From the NCBI GenBank assembly GCA_016711435.1, contig JADJSY010000056.1, positions 1-25,838 on the forward strand: a stretch of 25,838 nt of DNA. The letters run 5' to 3'. Each line of letters opens with the position of its first letter. The stretch's first letter is position 1. The stretch comes from Lewinellaceae bacterium. Its GTDB lineage: Bacteria; Bacteroidota; Bacteroidia; Chitinophagales; Saprospiraceae. Both the position numbers and the translations under genes were made by a program. The notes under the pieces were generated by a model. It ran no database searches. It saw only the letters and a program-made list of their open reading frames with translations, and was not told the DNA's origin. Shown piece after piece: positions 7,894-16,569 of the stretch.

Positions 7894-9675
7894 TCACCCC
7901 TTCCGCTTCATCACATACTCCCCGGATGGGTCTTTTTGTTTCATGGCAGTAGCTTTCCCGTTTCCCATCACAAATTCGATGGTCATGTCAGAAAACTCTT
8001 TGGCCTTGAACACATGGGATTTGTAGGGAACTAAATGGGTGTCGGGAGTCCCCGGAAAGGATACGATCAATTCATTGTTTTTGAGTGCAACTGTGAGGAC
8101 GGAGCCGCCTATTTCGTATTGCCCCGTATAAGTTTCGAGCGTTGCGGGGTCGCTGAGGGAGGCATCGGGCCTGCGCTTGAATATGGCTTCGCTTTCATCC
8201 AGCGAAACTGTCAAGCTGCCAATATCGCCTTGTGGGTTGGTGGTAAAATTAAGGGAATAAAGCCCCAATCGCTCGTCATTCGGCGTATCAAAACGGTCAT
8301 AATGGAAATGGCTCAAGGGCAACTGAATTTTGTTCAACGCAAATTGCATGTCCTCGCCCTTCTTTGTGATTTTAATGATTCCGTAGGCCGGGTGTTCGTA
8401 CTCGCCCAAATAATCGTCCATTGGATGCGAAGGTTTTGTGCCGGCGATGCGGCCTACGCTCGCTTTCTGTCTCGCTTCCCTGCGTATTTTCTTGCCTTCG
8501 AGGTACTCTTTCAACCGGCGTTCTTTCCACGGCGTTTGGTCAAGGCCAAGCAGGCGTTCATATACATTGAAATTGACAATTTCAATTAATGGCCGGCAAT
8601 GGTCGCCTATGGCAAAAACGATCACACCAATACTATCCTGCGGCATAAAGGAAACCTGCGAATAAATACCGTCCAATGCGCCACCATGCTCTGTATATAG
8701 ATGCCCTCTGTACGACGAAACCCATCGCCCCATGCCATATACCGGGTTTTGCATTTCTTTGTACTTTGCGGTTATGCTGTTCCCGGTCGGAATACTGGGT
8801 TGCAGCGTGGCTTGGAGTACTGCCGATGGAATGACCTGTTTGTCCTTGTATTTACCGTCGTTCATCAGGGCAACGAGCCAATGCGACATATCATTGATAT
8901 TGGAAATAACGGCGCCGGCCGGCCCTACGCCTCCCTGCTCTTCATACCAGGGAATCGGGTGCAAAATATTCGTGTCCCGCTTTTCGTCATAAGGTGTAAA
9001 ATAATCACTGCTTTTCCTCATGTCGGCAATGGTGAACACGGTGCTTTTCATGTCGAGCGGATTGAGGATATTGGCCTGTAAATATTCTTCCCAGGTTTTG
9101 CCCGTCAATAATTCAATGGAATAACCCGCTGCGGTGTACATCAGGTTATTGTATATAAAGCCTTGGCGCAAAGGCTGGCTGGGTTCGAGGTATTTCAGTT
9201 TATCAAATAACTGCTTGCGGCTGAATTCGGATTTAAACCAAATCAAATCGTGGCGTGATATGCCCGTCCGGTGCGACAGCATATCACGCATGGTCACGGA
9301 ATTATTCAATTCATCGTTGTAAAACTCAATAGCCGGGACAAATTCTTTGATGGGTTTGTCCCATTCCAGTTTGCCATTTTCCACCTCCATGCCGACGGCA
9401 ACCGCCGTGAACAGTTTGGAATTGGAAGCAATCTGGAACAAGGTATTGCCCGTAATGGGCGTTTTTTTGTCATAATCCCGGTAGCCGTAGCCTTTGACAA
9501 ATACGAGTTTGCCCTTCACCACAACGCCGACACCAACGCCCGGAGCATTCCAGTCCTGGAGGAGTTGTTCCATGTACTGGTCAAAACCAGACAATTGGGT
9601 TAGTGGGTCTTGTGGTTGTGCCTGAGCAGCTGCGCCAAGTAGCATGACAAGCATTAAAATGAATGGATTTTTCAT
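7894..9675 (-). CDS. Exported serine hydrolase, class C beta-lactamase / S12 D-peptidase family, with DUF3471 tail
   Basis: A 593-residue protein with signal MKNPFILMLVMLLGAAAQAQ. The PBP/beta-lactamase fold spans about 28-385. The SxxK motif is Ser84-Asn-Ser-Lys87 (QIASNSKLFTAVAVG), the YxN motif is Tyr175-Asn-Asn177 (FIYNNLMYTAAGYSIE) and the third box is His330-Gly-Gly (TEHGGALDGIY). A linker rich in Arg/Lys (about 385-410) leads to a C-terminal beta domain with the DUF3471-like YTGQYEIGGSVLTVALKNNEL. Relatives include esterases, D-aminopeptidases and carboxypeptidases more often than true beta-lactamases, so antibiotic resistance should not be assumed. It starts 53 bases after the prolyl oligopeptidase gene and precedes the D-aminoacylase-like gene, consistent with an operon acting on D-residue peptides or peptidoglycan fragments (inference). 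Confidence 0.9.
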   Translation of the reverse strand: MKNPFILMLVMLLGAAAQAQPQDPLTQLSGFDQYMEQLLQDWNAPGVGVGVVVKGKLVFVKGYGYRDYDKKTPITGNTLFQIASNSKLFTAVAVGMEVENGKLEWDKPIKEFVPAIEFYNDELNNSVTMRDMLSHRTGISRHDLIWFKSEFSRKQLFDKLKYLEPSQPLRQGFIYNNLMYTAAGYSIELLTGKTWEEYLQANILNPLDMKSTVFTIADMRKSSDYFTPYDEKRDTNILHPIPWYEEQGGVGPAGAVISNINDMSHWLVALMNDGKYKDKQVIPSAVLQATLQPSIPTGNSITAKYKEMQNPVYGMGRWVSSYRGHLYTEHGGALDGIYSQVSFMPQDSIGVIVFAIGDHCRPLIEIVNFNVYERLLGLDQTPWKERRLKEYLEGKKIRREARQKASVGRIAGTKPSHPMDDYLGEYEHPAYGIIKITKKGEDMQFALNKIQLPLSHFHYDRFDTPNDERLGLYSLNFTTNPQGDIGSLTVSLDESEAIFKRRPDASLSDPATLETYTGQYEIGGSVLTVALKNNELIVSFPGTPDTHLVPYKSHVFKAKEFSDMTIEFVMGNGKATAMKQKDPSGEYVMKRKG

Positions 9676-9728
9676 ATTACTGTTGATTTGTATAAGGTTT
9701 TATGGTTGGCCTGATTTAGATTTAATAA

Positions 9729-11903
9729 TTAAGGTTTTTGCTCTAAAGCACCCTTTTTCACCTGAAAATCTGGATGCCCGCATTGCCACATCATAAAGGC
9801 ATATTGGTCGGCAAAATTGGCAAAAGTGACTTCCCGGTCTTCGGTAAAATGCCCGTTGTCGTAGTTGACCTTCATCAAAACGGGTTTGCCGGAGCTGGAA
9901 GCCTGTTGGACGGCGGCGGCAAATTTGCCCGGCTGCCATACCACCACCCGTGGGTCGGTCCAGCCGCCTACGCTCATGACCGCAGGGTATTTTACGCCTT
10001 TCTTCACGTGTTGCATACCGTCCATTTCGTACAAGGCTTTGCACTCCACGCTGTCTGTGACGGTACCAAATTCGGGAATATTAACGGGACCATTTGATGA
10101 AAACTCCAAACGCAGGGCATTGGAACAACCCACGTTGTTTACGGCGGCAGCAAATAAATCGGGGCGCTCCGTAATGGCTCTTGTGATTAAAATACCGCCT
10201 GCGCTGGTGCCGGTGCCGCCCAATTTGGAGGCTTGGGTATAACCGTTTTTAATGAGGTATTCGGCACAACTGATAAAGTCCTTCCAGGTATTGGGTTTGG
10301 TGGTTTTATAACCCGCTTTGTACCAATCTTCGCCTTTTTCGCCGCCGCCCCGCACGTGTGGTATGGCAATGACTGCACCTTTTACCGCCAATGAATTTAA
10401 TTCCACATTGAAATAAGGCGACATCCCGTAGCCATAAGCGCCATAACTTTCCATCAAACAGACATTGGAACCGTCTTTTTTAATGCCTTTTTTATAAATA
10501 ATCGAAAGCGGCACCATCACGCCGTCATGCCCTTTTACTTCCACTTCTTCTACCACGAGGTCTTTGTATTCGTCGGGATAAACAGACGCAGGAAATAATG
10601 GACTGGGCGAAAACTTGTCTGTTTCAGCATTGTAAATAAACACGGTGAAGGGCTTGTTCCAGGAAGTAATGCCTACGTAAAACGCATTGGTTTTTGTATC
10701 CATGCAGAAGGCATACGCTGAACCTGTAAAAGGCATTTTGACTTCAGTCATTGCCTCTGTGGTCATATGGTACTTGTATAAATGGGTGTTGATGCCATCG
10801 TTGTAACTGATTAACAGGTAATCTTTGCAACGGGTAAAACTCTCTAGCACCATAGATTTTTCGGGCGCAATCACTTTCGCTTTTGACCAATCGGGGTTTT
10901 TCAAATCAACGGAAACGAGTTTATACTTTTTTGCGCCATTATGTGTGATAGCGAACATCTTGTCGCCGACAATATCGCTGCTGCGCACCAATTTATCGGC
11001 GGGGGTACACAAGGTTTTCCATTGTATTTTTCCCGAATTGAATTGCGCAATGGGCGCATAATACATTTTCAATTCGTTTTGCACCGTTCCTTCGCCTGCA
11101 AAAACATAATCTTTGGAGTCCTTATTGACGAAAGTATAAGGATAAACCATTGCATCTATATTTAAATCGGGATAGGCTTCATTGCTGAAAAAATCCATAT
11201 CGGTTTTAGGGTCGGCGCCCAAAGTGTGCAACTTGGTTTTAGGATTTAAACGAGCGCCTGGGTCGGTATTATCCGCCGATTTTATCCACATATAAGTAAA
11301 TGCCTTGTTGTCGAATGTCCAGCCGCCAATACCGGCAGTAGCGGGTATCACATCGGGCAGGAACTGTTTGGTGTTGACATCCATAACTTGTATGGTTTGC
11401 ACTTCCGCACCGTTTTCGGCGTAGCCGATGAGCAGTTTTTTGCCGTCGTAACTGGGCGCAATTTGCTGAACGGAGAGGGTTATTCCTTGTTGAAAAGTGA
11501 GCGGATCAAACAGCAATTGTTCGGGCGCGTCCATGTTCTCCCGGAAATAGACCTTGCTCACCTTTTCGCCGGGCATTCTTTTTTGGTAAAATATCCGGCC
11601 CCCTTCTTTTATCGGGTAATAAATTTGCGGCGGTTGCAATTTGTCCAGTTTTCGCCATTCGGCTATCAATTCGTCCCTGCCCGCAATGGTATTCATGGTG
11701 GCATTGGTCAAATCCGCCTGGGCTTTGAACCACGCATTGACTTCGGGGTCTTTCATGTCTTCGAGCCAACGGTAGGGGTCTTTGTAGGTGACGCCCCAGT
11801 AAGTGTCTTGTGCGTCTACTGTCCTGGTGGCAGGATATTTCAATTGGGCAAAAAGGCTTGAACAGCCTGTGAAGAAAAGAAGAAAAATGATTGATTTTTT
11901 CAT
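9729..11903 (-). CDS. Prolyl oligopeptidase family serine peptidase (S9A)
   Basis: A 724-residue protein, the normal length for prolyl oligopeptidase. Residues 1-20 (MKKSIIFLLFFTGCSSLFAQ) are a signal peptide; FTGC could be a lipobox, so it may be a lipoprotein. The N-terminal propeller part begins YPATRTVDAQDTYWGVTYKDPYRWLED, the standard family opening. The catalytic domain has ESYGAYGYGMSPYF (oxyanion region), VRGGGEKGEDWY, the nucleophile elbow GGTGTSAGG with Ser567, Asp650 in GGWTDPRV and His685 in YDNGHF. The elbow is GTSAG where many relatives have GxSNG. It cleaves after proline in short peptides, here probably outside the cytoplasm. It lies 54 bases from the membrane protein gene upstream and its leader shares the AAAACAAATT motif. 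Confidence 0.93.
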   Translation of the reverse strand: MKKSIIFLLFFTGCSSLFAQLKYPATRTVDAQDTYWGVTYKDPYRWLEDMKDPEVNAWFKAQADLTNATMNTIAGRDELIAEWRKLDKLQPPQIYYPIKEGGRIFYQKRMPGEKVSKVYFRENMDAPEQLLFDPLTFQQGITLSVQQIAPSYDGKKLLIGYAENGAEVQTIQVMDVNTKQFLPDVIPATAGIGGWTFDNKAFTYMWIKSADNTDPGARLNPKTKLHTLGADPKTDMDFFSNEAYPDLNIDAMVYPYTFVNKDSKDYVFAGEGTVQNELKMYYAPIAQFNSGKIQWKTLCTPADKLVRSSDIVGDKMFAITHNGAKKYKLVSVDLKNPDWSKAKVIAPEKSMVLESFTRCKDYLLISYNDGINTHLYKYHMTTEAMTEVKMPFTGSAYAFCMDTKTNAFYVGITSWNKPFTVFIYNAETDKFSPSPLFPASVYPDEYKDLVVEEVEVKGHDGVMVPLSIIYKKGIKKDGSNVCLMESYGAYGYGMSPYFNVELNSLAVKGAVIAIPHVRGGGEKGEDWYKAGYKTTKPNTWKDFISCAEYLIKNGYTQASKLGGTGTSAGGILITRAITERPDLFAAAVNNVGCSNALRLEFSSNGPVNIPEFGTVTDSVECKALYEMDGMQHVKKGVKYPAVMSVGGWTDPRVVVWQPGKFAAAVQQASSSGKPVLMKVNYDNGHFTEDREVTFANFADQYAFMMWQCGHPDFQVKKGALEQKP

Positions 11904-11957
11904 ATAAAAAAATTTGTTTTTTAATTAAAAATTGAAAAAATAGAGAGGGGATATAAA

Positions 11958-12683
11958 TCAGAAAATAGTATCTCCGACAAGCCGTACGATAGCCTGCCAC
12001 ACTTCTGTATAGCGGGCATGAAAGATAAGTGTGTTCAAAAGAATTACAGCAGTTATAATAATAGAAGGAATTGGGTTATTCTTCCTCAAAATATCATTAA
12101 CCAGAAGTAATATTGATATTAAAGAACAAAAGTATAGCGGTATAAAATACTCATACGGCTCAATCGTTGTTCCAAATCTGTTATGCAAAATTCTGCTGAA
12201 AATAGCCATTATCATAGGAAACGAAGTGGCTATCATGTATCGCTTGTGTTTAGAAACATCATTTTTATTGATGACAGCAAGTACATAAAAAGTAAAAAAA
12301 CTTAGTGGTTCTATAAAGTTTAACGCTTGTATATACGCCACATCTTTAAAGTCTATTTTACCAACCGTAGTAAGATAATTAAGTCTTGTTACTAAAAACA
12401 TGGAAATGAGCATTAGTGGTGCTATTACATAAGAAATTTTACCAATAAGCCTGTGAACAGCATATTTCCTTTTATGAATCAGATAAGGTTGTATAACCAG
12501 TATAAACATCCAAGAAACCATTATAGCTCCATGCGTATGATGCAACCAGTTAAATTTTTCAAACCCTGGGAAATGCTGCAAATAGGTTGGGTGAAAGCCT
12601 ATTTGCAGGGCAATAAACAGCAGGGCCATGCCGATAATAATAGCTTTGGTATTGACGAACTGAATTGTTTTGTCTTGATTCAT
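11958..12683 (-). CDS. Multi-TM integral membrane protein, histidine-containing, unknown function
   Basis: A 241-residue, strongly hydrophobic protein with about seven predicted membrane segments (roughly 13-30, 48-66, 82-101, 122-140, 148-165, 178-197 and 205-222) and no signal peptide. Histidines lie near the second helix and the following loop: WLHHTHGAIMVSW, then HKRKYAVHRLIGKISYV, and SKHKRYMIATSF, recalling DUF2306-like or small cytochrome-like membrane proteins, but haem binding is not shown. It begins two bases after the stop of the alpha/beta hydrolase, so the two genes are almost certainly co-transcribed. Its AT-rich base use is slightly unlike its neighbours, hinting at different origin. 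No specific function is assigned. Confidence 0.75.
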   Translation of the reverse strand: MNQDKTIQFVNTKAIIIGMALLFIALQIGFHPTYLQHFPGFEKFNWLHHTHGAIMVSWMFILVIQPYLIHKRKYAVHRLIGKISYVIAPLMLISMFLVTRLNYLTTVGKIDFKDVAYIQALNFIEPLSFFTFYVLAVINKNDVSKHKRYMIATSFPMIMAIFSRILHNRFGTTIEPYEYFIPLYFCSLISILLLVNDILRKNNPIPSIIITAVILLNTLIFHARYTEVWQAIVRLVGDTIF

Positions 12684-12685
12684 TT

Positions 12686-13753
12686 TCAGTTTCTTTTAAA
12701 ATTCTTTACCGTAGCAAGAAACGAAATGACATCTTTCAAGAACTCATCCGAACGTTCATACTTTAAGGCGTGCGAAGTTTCTTTATAAACCTTATGCGTA
12801 ATCAAATCAGGATGCGCCTGTTGCAGATTCGCGTTTTCTTCTTCGAATACAAACTGGTCTTTATCTGATACCGGGTCTAAAATCAGCATGGGGACAGCCA
12901 GGTTTCTATAAATGACTTTAGGGTTTACAGAGATGGTTGATATACCAAATAATTTGGAAGAGGCAAAAGGTCTGTACATCAAAATCAGAAATTCTTCCAC
13001 GGAATTTTCGCCGCACAATTCAGTAAGCCCGGGATTAAAAACCCATTTTCCTGCTGCATTTTTCTTCACAGATGCCAATATTTGGAAAATATGTTTTTGG
13101 TTATAGGCATCACCATCCGCCCATTGTTTACTGGCTTTGAACTCAGACTCAAAAGTCATTTTTTGAAATGCCTCGTATTCGGCAAATAGTTTTGTAAATC
13201 TCACTGTTACCGAATCTATTGATTCCTTATGTTCATTACATGCCCAGGCTGCCGAACCGCCGTCTTCCAGAATAAGACCCAGGACACGATCAGGGTATGC
13301 ATCGTAAAAAACCGTAGCAACAGAGCCGCCCCGTGACCATCCGCCAATGACGGCCTTTTTTATTTTTAAATCATCGAGCAAAAATTTAATATCGTCCGCT
13401 ACATGGTAAAGCGACACGTCCTTGTCGGGTATCGGCGTGAACCCATGCCCGTAATAATCTATCGAAATCACGAAATAGCCCTGTTTTACTAAAGAATCGG
13501 CAAATCCCAAGAATTCATACGCATCGCTGCCTGTTCCATGTGCCCAAACGATAGGTGTTCCAGTCGGTTTTCCCCAAGTCAGATAATGCATTTTTACATT
13601 ATCGGTCTGGATATAATGACCGTGTGCTTGTTCAAATTTCAAGAATTCGGCTTTGGTTTTTATGAAAAAAAGGGAGTCTTGAATGGATTTATCCTGTGCT
13701 GTCAATGAAAGCACGGAAAGGCACAGCAATAAAATTGATATTACCTTTTTCAT
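12686..13753 (-). CDS. Exported alpha/beta-fold hydrolase
   Basis: A 355-residue protein with signal peptide MKKVISILLLCLSVLSLTAQ. It has the alpha/beta hydrolase fold (PF00561 type): TPIVWAHGTGSDAYEF with the HGTG oxyanion motif, SIDYYGHGFTPIP, the nucleophile elbow GGWSRGG with Ser140, candidate acids Asp293/Asp297 in LILDPVSDKDQ, and catalytic His328 in ETSHALKYE. The probable reaction is hydrolysis of an ester, amide or similar bond in the periplasm. The stop is two bases from the membrane protein start, so they form a pair. The gene uses many AT-rich codons, like the membrane protein after it and unlike the GC-richer DUF418 gene before it. It shares the AAAACAAATT leader motif with the esterase and prolyl oligopeptidase genes. 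Confidence 0.88.
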   Translation of the reverse strand: MKKVISILLLCLSVLSLTAQDKSIQDSLFFIKTKAEFLKFEQAHGHYIQTDNVKMHYLTWGKPTGTPIVWAHGTGSDAYEFLGFADSLVKQGYFVISIDYYGHGFTPIPDKDVSLYHVADDIKFLLDDLKIKKAVIGGWSRGGSVATVFYDAYPDRVLGLILEDGGSAAWACNEHKESIDSVTVRFTKLFAEYEAFQKMTFESEFKASKQWADGDAYNQKHIFQILASVKKNAAGKWVFNPGLTELCGENSVEEFLILMYRPFASSKLFGISTISVNPKVIYRNLAVPMLILDPVSDKDQFVFEEENANLQQAHPDLITHKVYKETSHALKYERSDEFLKDVISFLATVKNFKRN

Positions 13754-13804
13754 TTTAAAAATTTGTTTTGTTGTTAAAAAATAGAGGAAATACTGAGGGG
13801 GTAA

Positions 13805-15133
13805 CTACCGCCGCATCGGCTGTATTTTCCAATACGTCAAACTCCGCCACAGCCACTCCAGCGGGCCAAACAGGAAATATTTCAACCATATCGGGCTGAT
13901 AATCAACTGGAAAATCCAGATGGCCAGTACGACGAAATAGATTTGATAGTATTCCAACTCGGCATAGTAGTTGAGGCCGTAACCAAAGAAAAACAAGGTG
14001 CAAATGACCGAGTGCGAGATGTAATTGCTTAAAGCCATGCGCCCCACTGCCACTAAGCGGCTGAACAGGTTGCGGGCAAACCCCGATTTGAACATCAAAA
14101 TCAAAGCCGCCGCATGCGCCATCACCAACAGGATACGTTGGAAGGGATAAATCAAATTGACCCAATTGACGGGTACCTGCTCCATTCGGGCGAGATTGGC
14201 TTCGAGCGTTGAAAAGTGTTTAAAATAATAGTAATTGGCGAAAATAACCAACGGCAAACCAATACCATAACCAATTTTGACGACCTTCCAATAGTCCTTG
14301 TTCGACCAGTTGCCTGTGAGGAAGCCCCATTTGAACAGGGCCAGGCCCAGGAGCATGAGTGCAAGAGAGTCCCAGACATCGAAGATCAAATACTTGGTTT
14401 GCCATTGAAAGGCTAAAGGGCGCAGGTAACCCGCGACGGTCGTATAATCCGACTTCATTTTTTGGGTATTGGCCTTGGCGTCTTCCCGGTTGGGAATCAT
14501 GGTTTTTTCCACTTCCCGCCAATCCACGAGGGCTTTGGTTTGGATTTCGGTCAGGGCCTGGCTTTGACTTTGGGCCTTGGTCGCCTCCACATAAGCGATG
14601 CGTTTTTCACGTATCTCCTGGTAATGAATCGTTCCTGCCACAAAACTAACCACGGCTACAATGGGTACTGCCCACACCAAATATTTGGCGGCAACATTGC
14701 GGAACAGGTACAAAATCATCCCACAGACGGCATAGAGGTAGAGAATCTCGCCTATCCACAAAATGAGGTGGGCATGAATCAGTCCAAACAAAAGCAGCCA
14801 AAACATACGGCGGTAATACAGGGCATGGACAGCTAAGCCGTTGGCGCTTTTGTTGGCAATAAACAGCAAAACGCCCGCCCCAAACACCATACCGAACATA
14901 GCGCGCATTTTACCTTCGAAAAGGATGCCGATGATTTGAAACACCCAAAAGTTGAGGCTGTCGGGATCGTTTTTGAAGGCTTCAAACGAATAATCTGCCA
15001 TAGAAAATCCAGGCATATTCATCAGCAATATTCCGAGCAGGGCAAAGCCTCGCAGCATATCAATAGTCGTAATGCGGTTGGCTTCGGAGACAGGCGCAGC
15101 GATGGCTGCTTGTAAGGCATTTGTTTGTTCCAT
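13805..15133 (-). CDS. DUF418 domain membrane protein
   Basis: A 442-residue polytopic membrane protein. The N-terminal segment ITTIDMLRGFALLGILLMNMPGFSM is the hallmark of the DUF418/HPSE-like membrane family, followed by FEGKMRAMFGMVFGAGVLLF and RRMFWLLLFGLIHAHLILWIGEILYLYAVCGMILYLF. A long soluble or coiled stretch (about 170-240, HYQEIREKRIAYVEATKAQSQSQ...) interrupts the helices. The DUF418 domain proper covers the end, with YISHSVICTLFFFGYGLNYY and the conserved FLFGPLEWLWRSLTYWKIQPMR. Family role is not established; it is often near secreted hydrolases and thought to be linked to transport or acyl transfer. It is 73 bases from the SnoaL gene and 51 bases before the hydrolase. Confidence 0.9.
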   Translation of the reverse strand: MEQTNALQAAIAAPVSEANRITTIDMLRGFALLGILLMNMPGFSMADYSFEAFKNDPDSLNFWVFQIIGILFEGKMRAMFGMVFGAGVLLFIANKSANGLAVHALYYRRMFWLLLFGLIHAHLILWIGEILYLYAVCGMILYLFRNVAAKYLVWAVPIVAVVSFVAGTIHYQEIREKRIAYVEATKAQSQSQALTEIQTKALVDWREVEKTMIPNREDAKANTQKMKSDYTTVAGYLRPLAFQWQTKYLIFDVWDSLALMLLGLALFKWGFLTGNWSNKDYWKVVKIGYGIGLPLVIFANYYYFKHFSTLEANLARMEQVPVNWVNLIYPFQRILLVMAHAAALILMFKSGFARNLFSRLVAVGRMALSNYISHSVICTLFFFGYGLNYYAELEYYQIYFVVLAIWIFQLIISPIWLKYFLFGPLEWLWRSLTYWKIQPMRR

Positions 15134-15206
15134 TGTTTTTTTTATTTAATATGAAATTCGGGCAAAGTCGACACTCCAGGTCACGCCGACATTCAACCCA
15201 TTATTT

Positions 15207-16037
15207 CTACTTCGCATCATCGTTGCTGATGTCCCGGATGGTCAGCCATTTGCCGTTGCGTTTTTCCCATACGGCCATGTATTTGCCGGAGTAGGTGACA
15301 ATGGCTGCATCTGTTTTGACCGTGGTTTTCCCGATTTCCGTCACGCGGGTTTCGTCGCCGTACACCTCCAGCGTTTCGAAGCTGACTTTTCCGATTGCCT
15401 TGCGATTCGCCATTTCCGCCTCAATGCCTTCTTGGATGGCGGCTTTGCCCACGAGCATGGGTTGGTCGTCGTTCATGCTGATGGCGTCGTCGGCGTAAAA
15501 GCCCACAATCGTGGCAACATCTTTCGCATTGAAAGCGGCAGCCCAGGCATTTTCTATGGCTTGAATTTCGGCTTTGATGGCCGACATATCAGACGTGGTG
15601 AGCCAGGACTTGGCGATTTTCCACTCGCCATCCTTTTTTTGCATCGCATTGGCGTAACTGCCCGTGATATTGATGGGGATGTCGTACACATAGGTTTTGC
15701 CATACACTTCATAGTCGCCTTTGGCTACCCAGGCGTGTTCGGCATCCGACCAGCTGATGCCGGTGTGTTTGAGCAGCAGCGTGGCGTTGTTTTTGACGAA
15801 TTGCTCGGCGAAATAGGCGGCGATGTTCGCTGCTCCTTTGATTTGTTTGCCCTGTGGGTCCATGCGCACCGCGTCGTCGGTGTACATTTTTTGGAGGGCG
15901 GCGCGGTCTTGCACGTTGTAGGCGGACATGAAACGCCGGGTGAAGGCTTGTATCTCCAATTCGTCGTTGACAGATTGGGATTGTAAACTGCTGCCGGCGA
16001 GGCAGATCAGCGCGGCGAACAAAAAGATGTTTTTCAT
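15207..16037 (-). CDS. Exported tandem SnoaL/DUF4440 (NTF2-like) protein
   Basis: A 276-residue protein with signal MKNIFLFAALICLAGSSLQSQ. It contains two NTF2-like domains: about 27-145 (ELEIQAFTRRFMSAYNVQDRAALQKMYTDDAVRMDPQG...DGEWKIAKSWLTT) and about 155-272 (EIQAIENAWAAAFNAKDVATIVGFYADDAISMNDDQP...KRNGKWLTIRDISND). Such domains form cone-shaped pockets; some are enzymes, many bind small molecules or have unknown roles, and no catalytic residues can be identified here. The gene follows a damaged DUF4440-like gene whose C-terminus (SILVERGKYTELLRRGADGKWLST) resembles this protein's second domain, suggesting local duplication. Gap to the DUF418 gene is 73 bases. Confidence 0.85.
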   Translation of the reverse strand: MKNIFLFAALICLAGSSLQSQSVNDELEIQAFTRRFMSAYNVQDRAALQKMYTDDAVRMDPQGKQIKGAANIAAYFAEQFVKNNATLLLKHTGISWSDAEHAWVAKGDYEVYGKTYVYDIPINITGSYANAMQKKDGEWKIAKSWLTTSDMSAIKAEIQAIENAWAAAFNAKDVATIVGFYADDAISMNDDQPMLVGKAAIQEGIEAEMANRKAIGKVSFETLEVYGDETRVTEIGKTTVKTDAAIVTYSGKYMAVWEKRNGKWLTIRDISNDDAK

Positions 16038-16083
16038 AAAAAATGTATGATTTGAAAAGTAAGTGGGTTTGCTGAAATGCGGT

Positions 16084-16527
16084 TTATTTTAAAGCCAATG
16101 TGTCGGTATTCCACATACCCATCGTGGATAGCCACTTGCCGTCGGCCCCGCGGCGGAGCAGTTCGGTGTATTTGCCGCGCTCGACCAGGATGCTGCCGTC
16201 GGGCATTTTTATCTTCATTTGCAAACGCCCGATCTCGGGGCCCGGGCCCCCACCCCTCCGGGGGGGGGGGGGGGCCCCCCCGGGGCGGGGGGGGGGGCGC
16301 CCGCGGGGGGGGGGGCCCCAATTTTTGGGGGGGGGCCCGCCCCCCCGCCCGGCCCGGGGGGGGGGGGGGGCCGCGCCCCCCGGGCGGGGGGGGGGGGGGG
16401 GGGGGGGGGGGGGCGGGGGGGGCATTGCAGGCTTTAATCCTGGTTCATTTTAGAAAGTTCTGCTGCGGTTGCCGGTTTTGGTTTCGGCGTTTGCTGGCAG
16501 GCGAGGTGAAAATCTTGTTTTGCTCAT
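16084..16527 (-). pseudogene. DUF4440-like lipoprotein gene interrupted by a G/C-only tract
   Basis: The 3' part (16084-16236) encodes EIGRLQMKIKMPDGSILVERGKYTELLRRGADGKWLSTMGMWNTDTLALK, a good match to the last strands of an NTF2-like DUF4440 domain. The 5' part (16423-16527) has an ATG at 16527 and, one base out of frame, FHLACQQTPKPKPATAAELSKMNQD, which looks like a lipidated Cys followed by a Pro-rich linker. Between them lies 186 bases of nearly pure G and C. The span from ATG to stop is 444 bases, the usual size for a single-domain DUF4440 protein, so the middle of the gene seems to have been overwritten rather than expanded. The segment after the ATG also lacks a hydrophobic core. The start region resembles that of the next gene upstream (21 of 24 bases around the ATG). 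Confidence 0.65.
16237..16422. other. Low-complexity G/C-only tract, probable sequence artefact
   Basis: This 186-base stretch is almost entirely runs of G broken by runs of C, with A or T only near its start and in one AATTTTT patch at about 16319-16325. Long ORFs on both strands here encode only Gly, Pro, Arg and Ala. Nothing else in the window has this composition, and it sits inside a recognisable gene. It is best read as failed base calling or bad consensus. Confidence 0.8.
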
Positions 16528-16569
16528 TGTCAGGATGTATATGTGTAAAAAAATGATTTAAAAGTATGA

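Noticed and set aside
7894..9675. Beta-lactam resistance gene
   Set aside because: SxxK, YxN and HGG boxes only place it in the broad S12/class C family; the DUF3471 tail and neighbours favour an esterase or D-peptidase role.
16077..16556. Gly/Pro-rich open frames on both strands that look like collagen-type proteins
   Set aside because: They exist only because of the G/C-only tract; flanking real sequence belongs to a DUF4440 protein on the minus strand.
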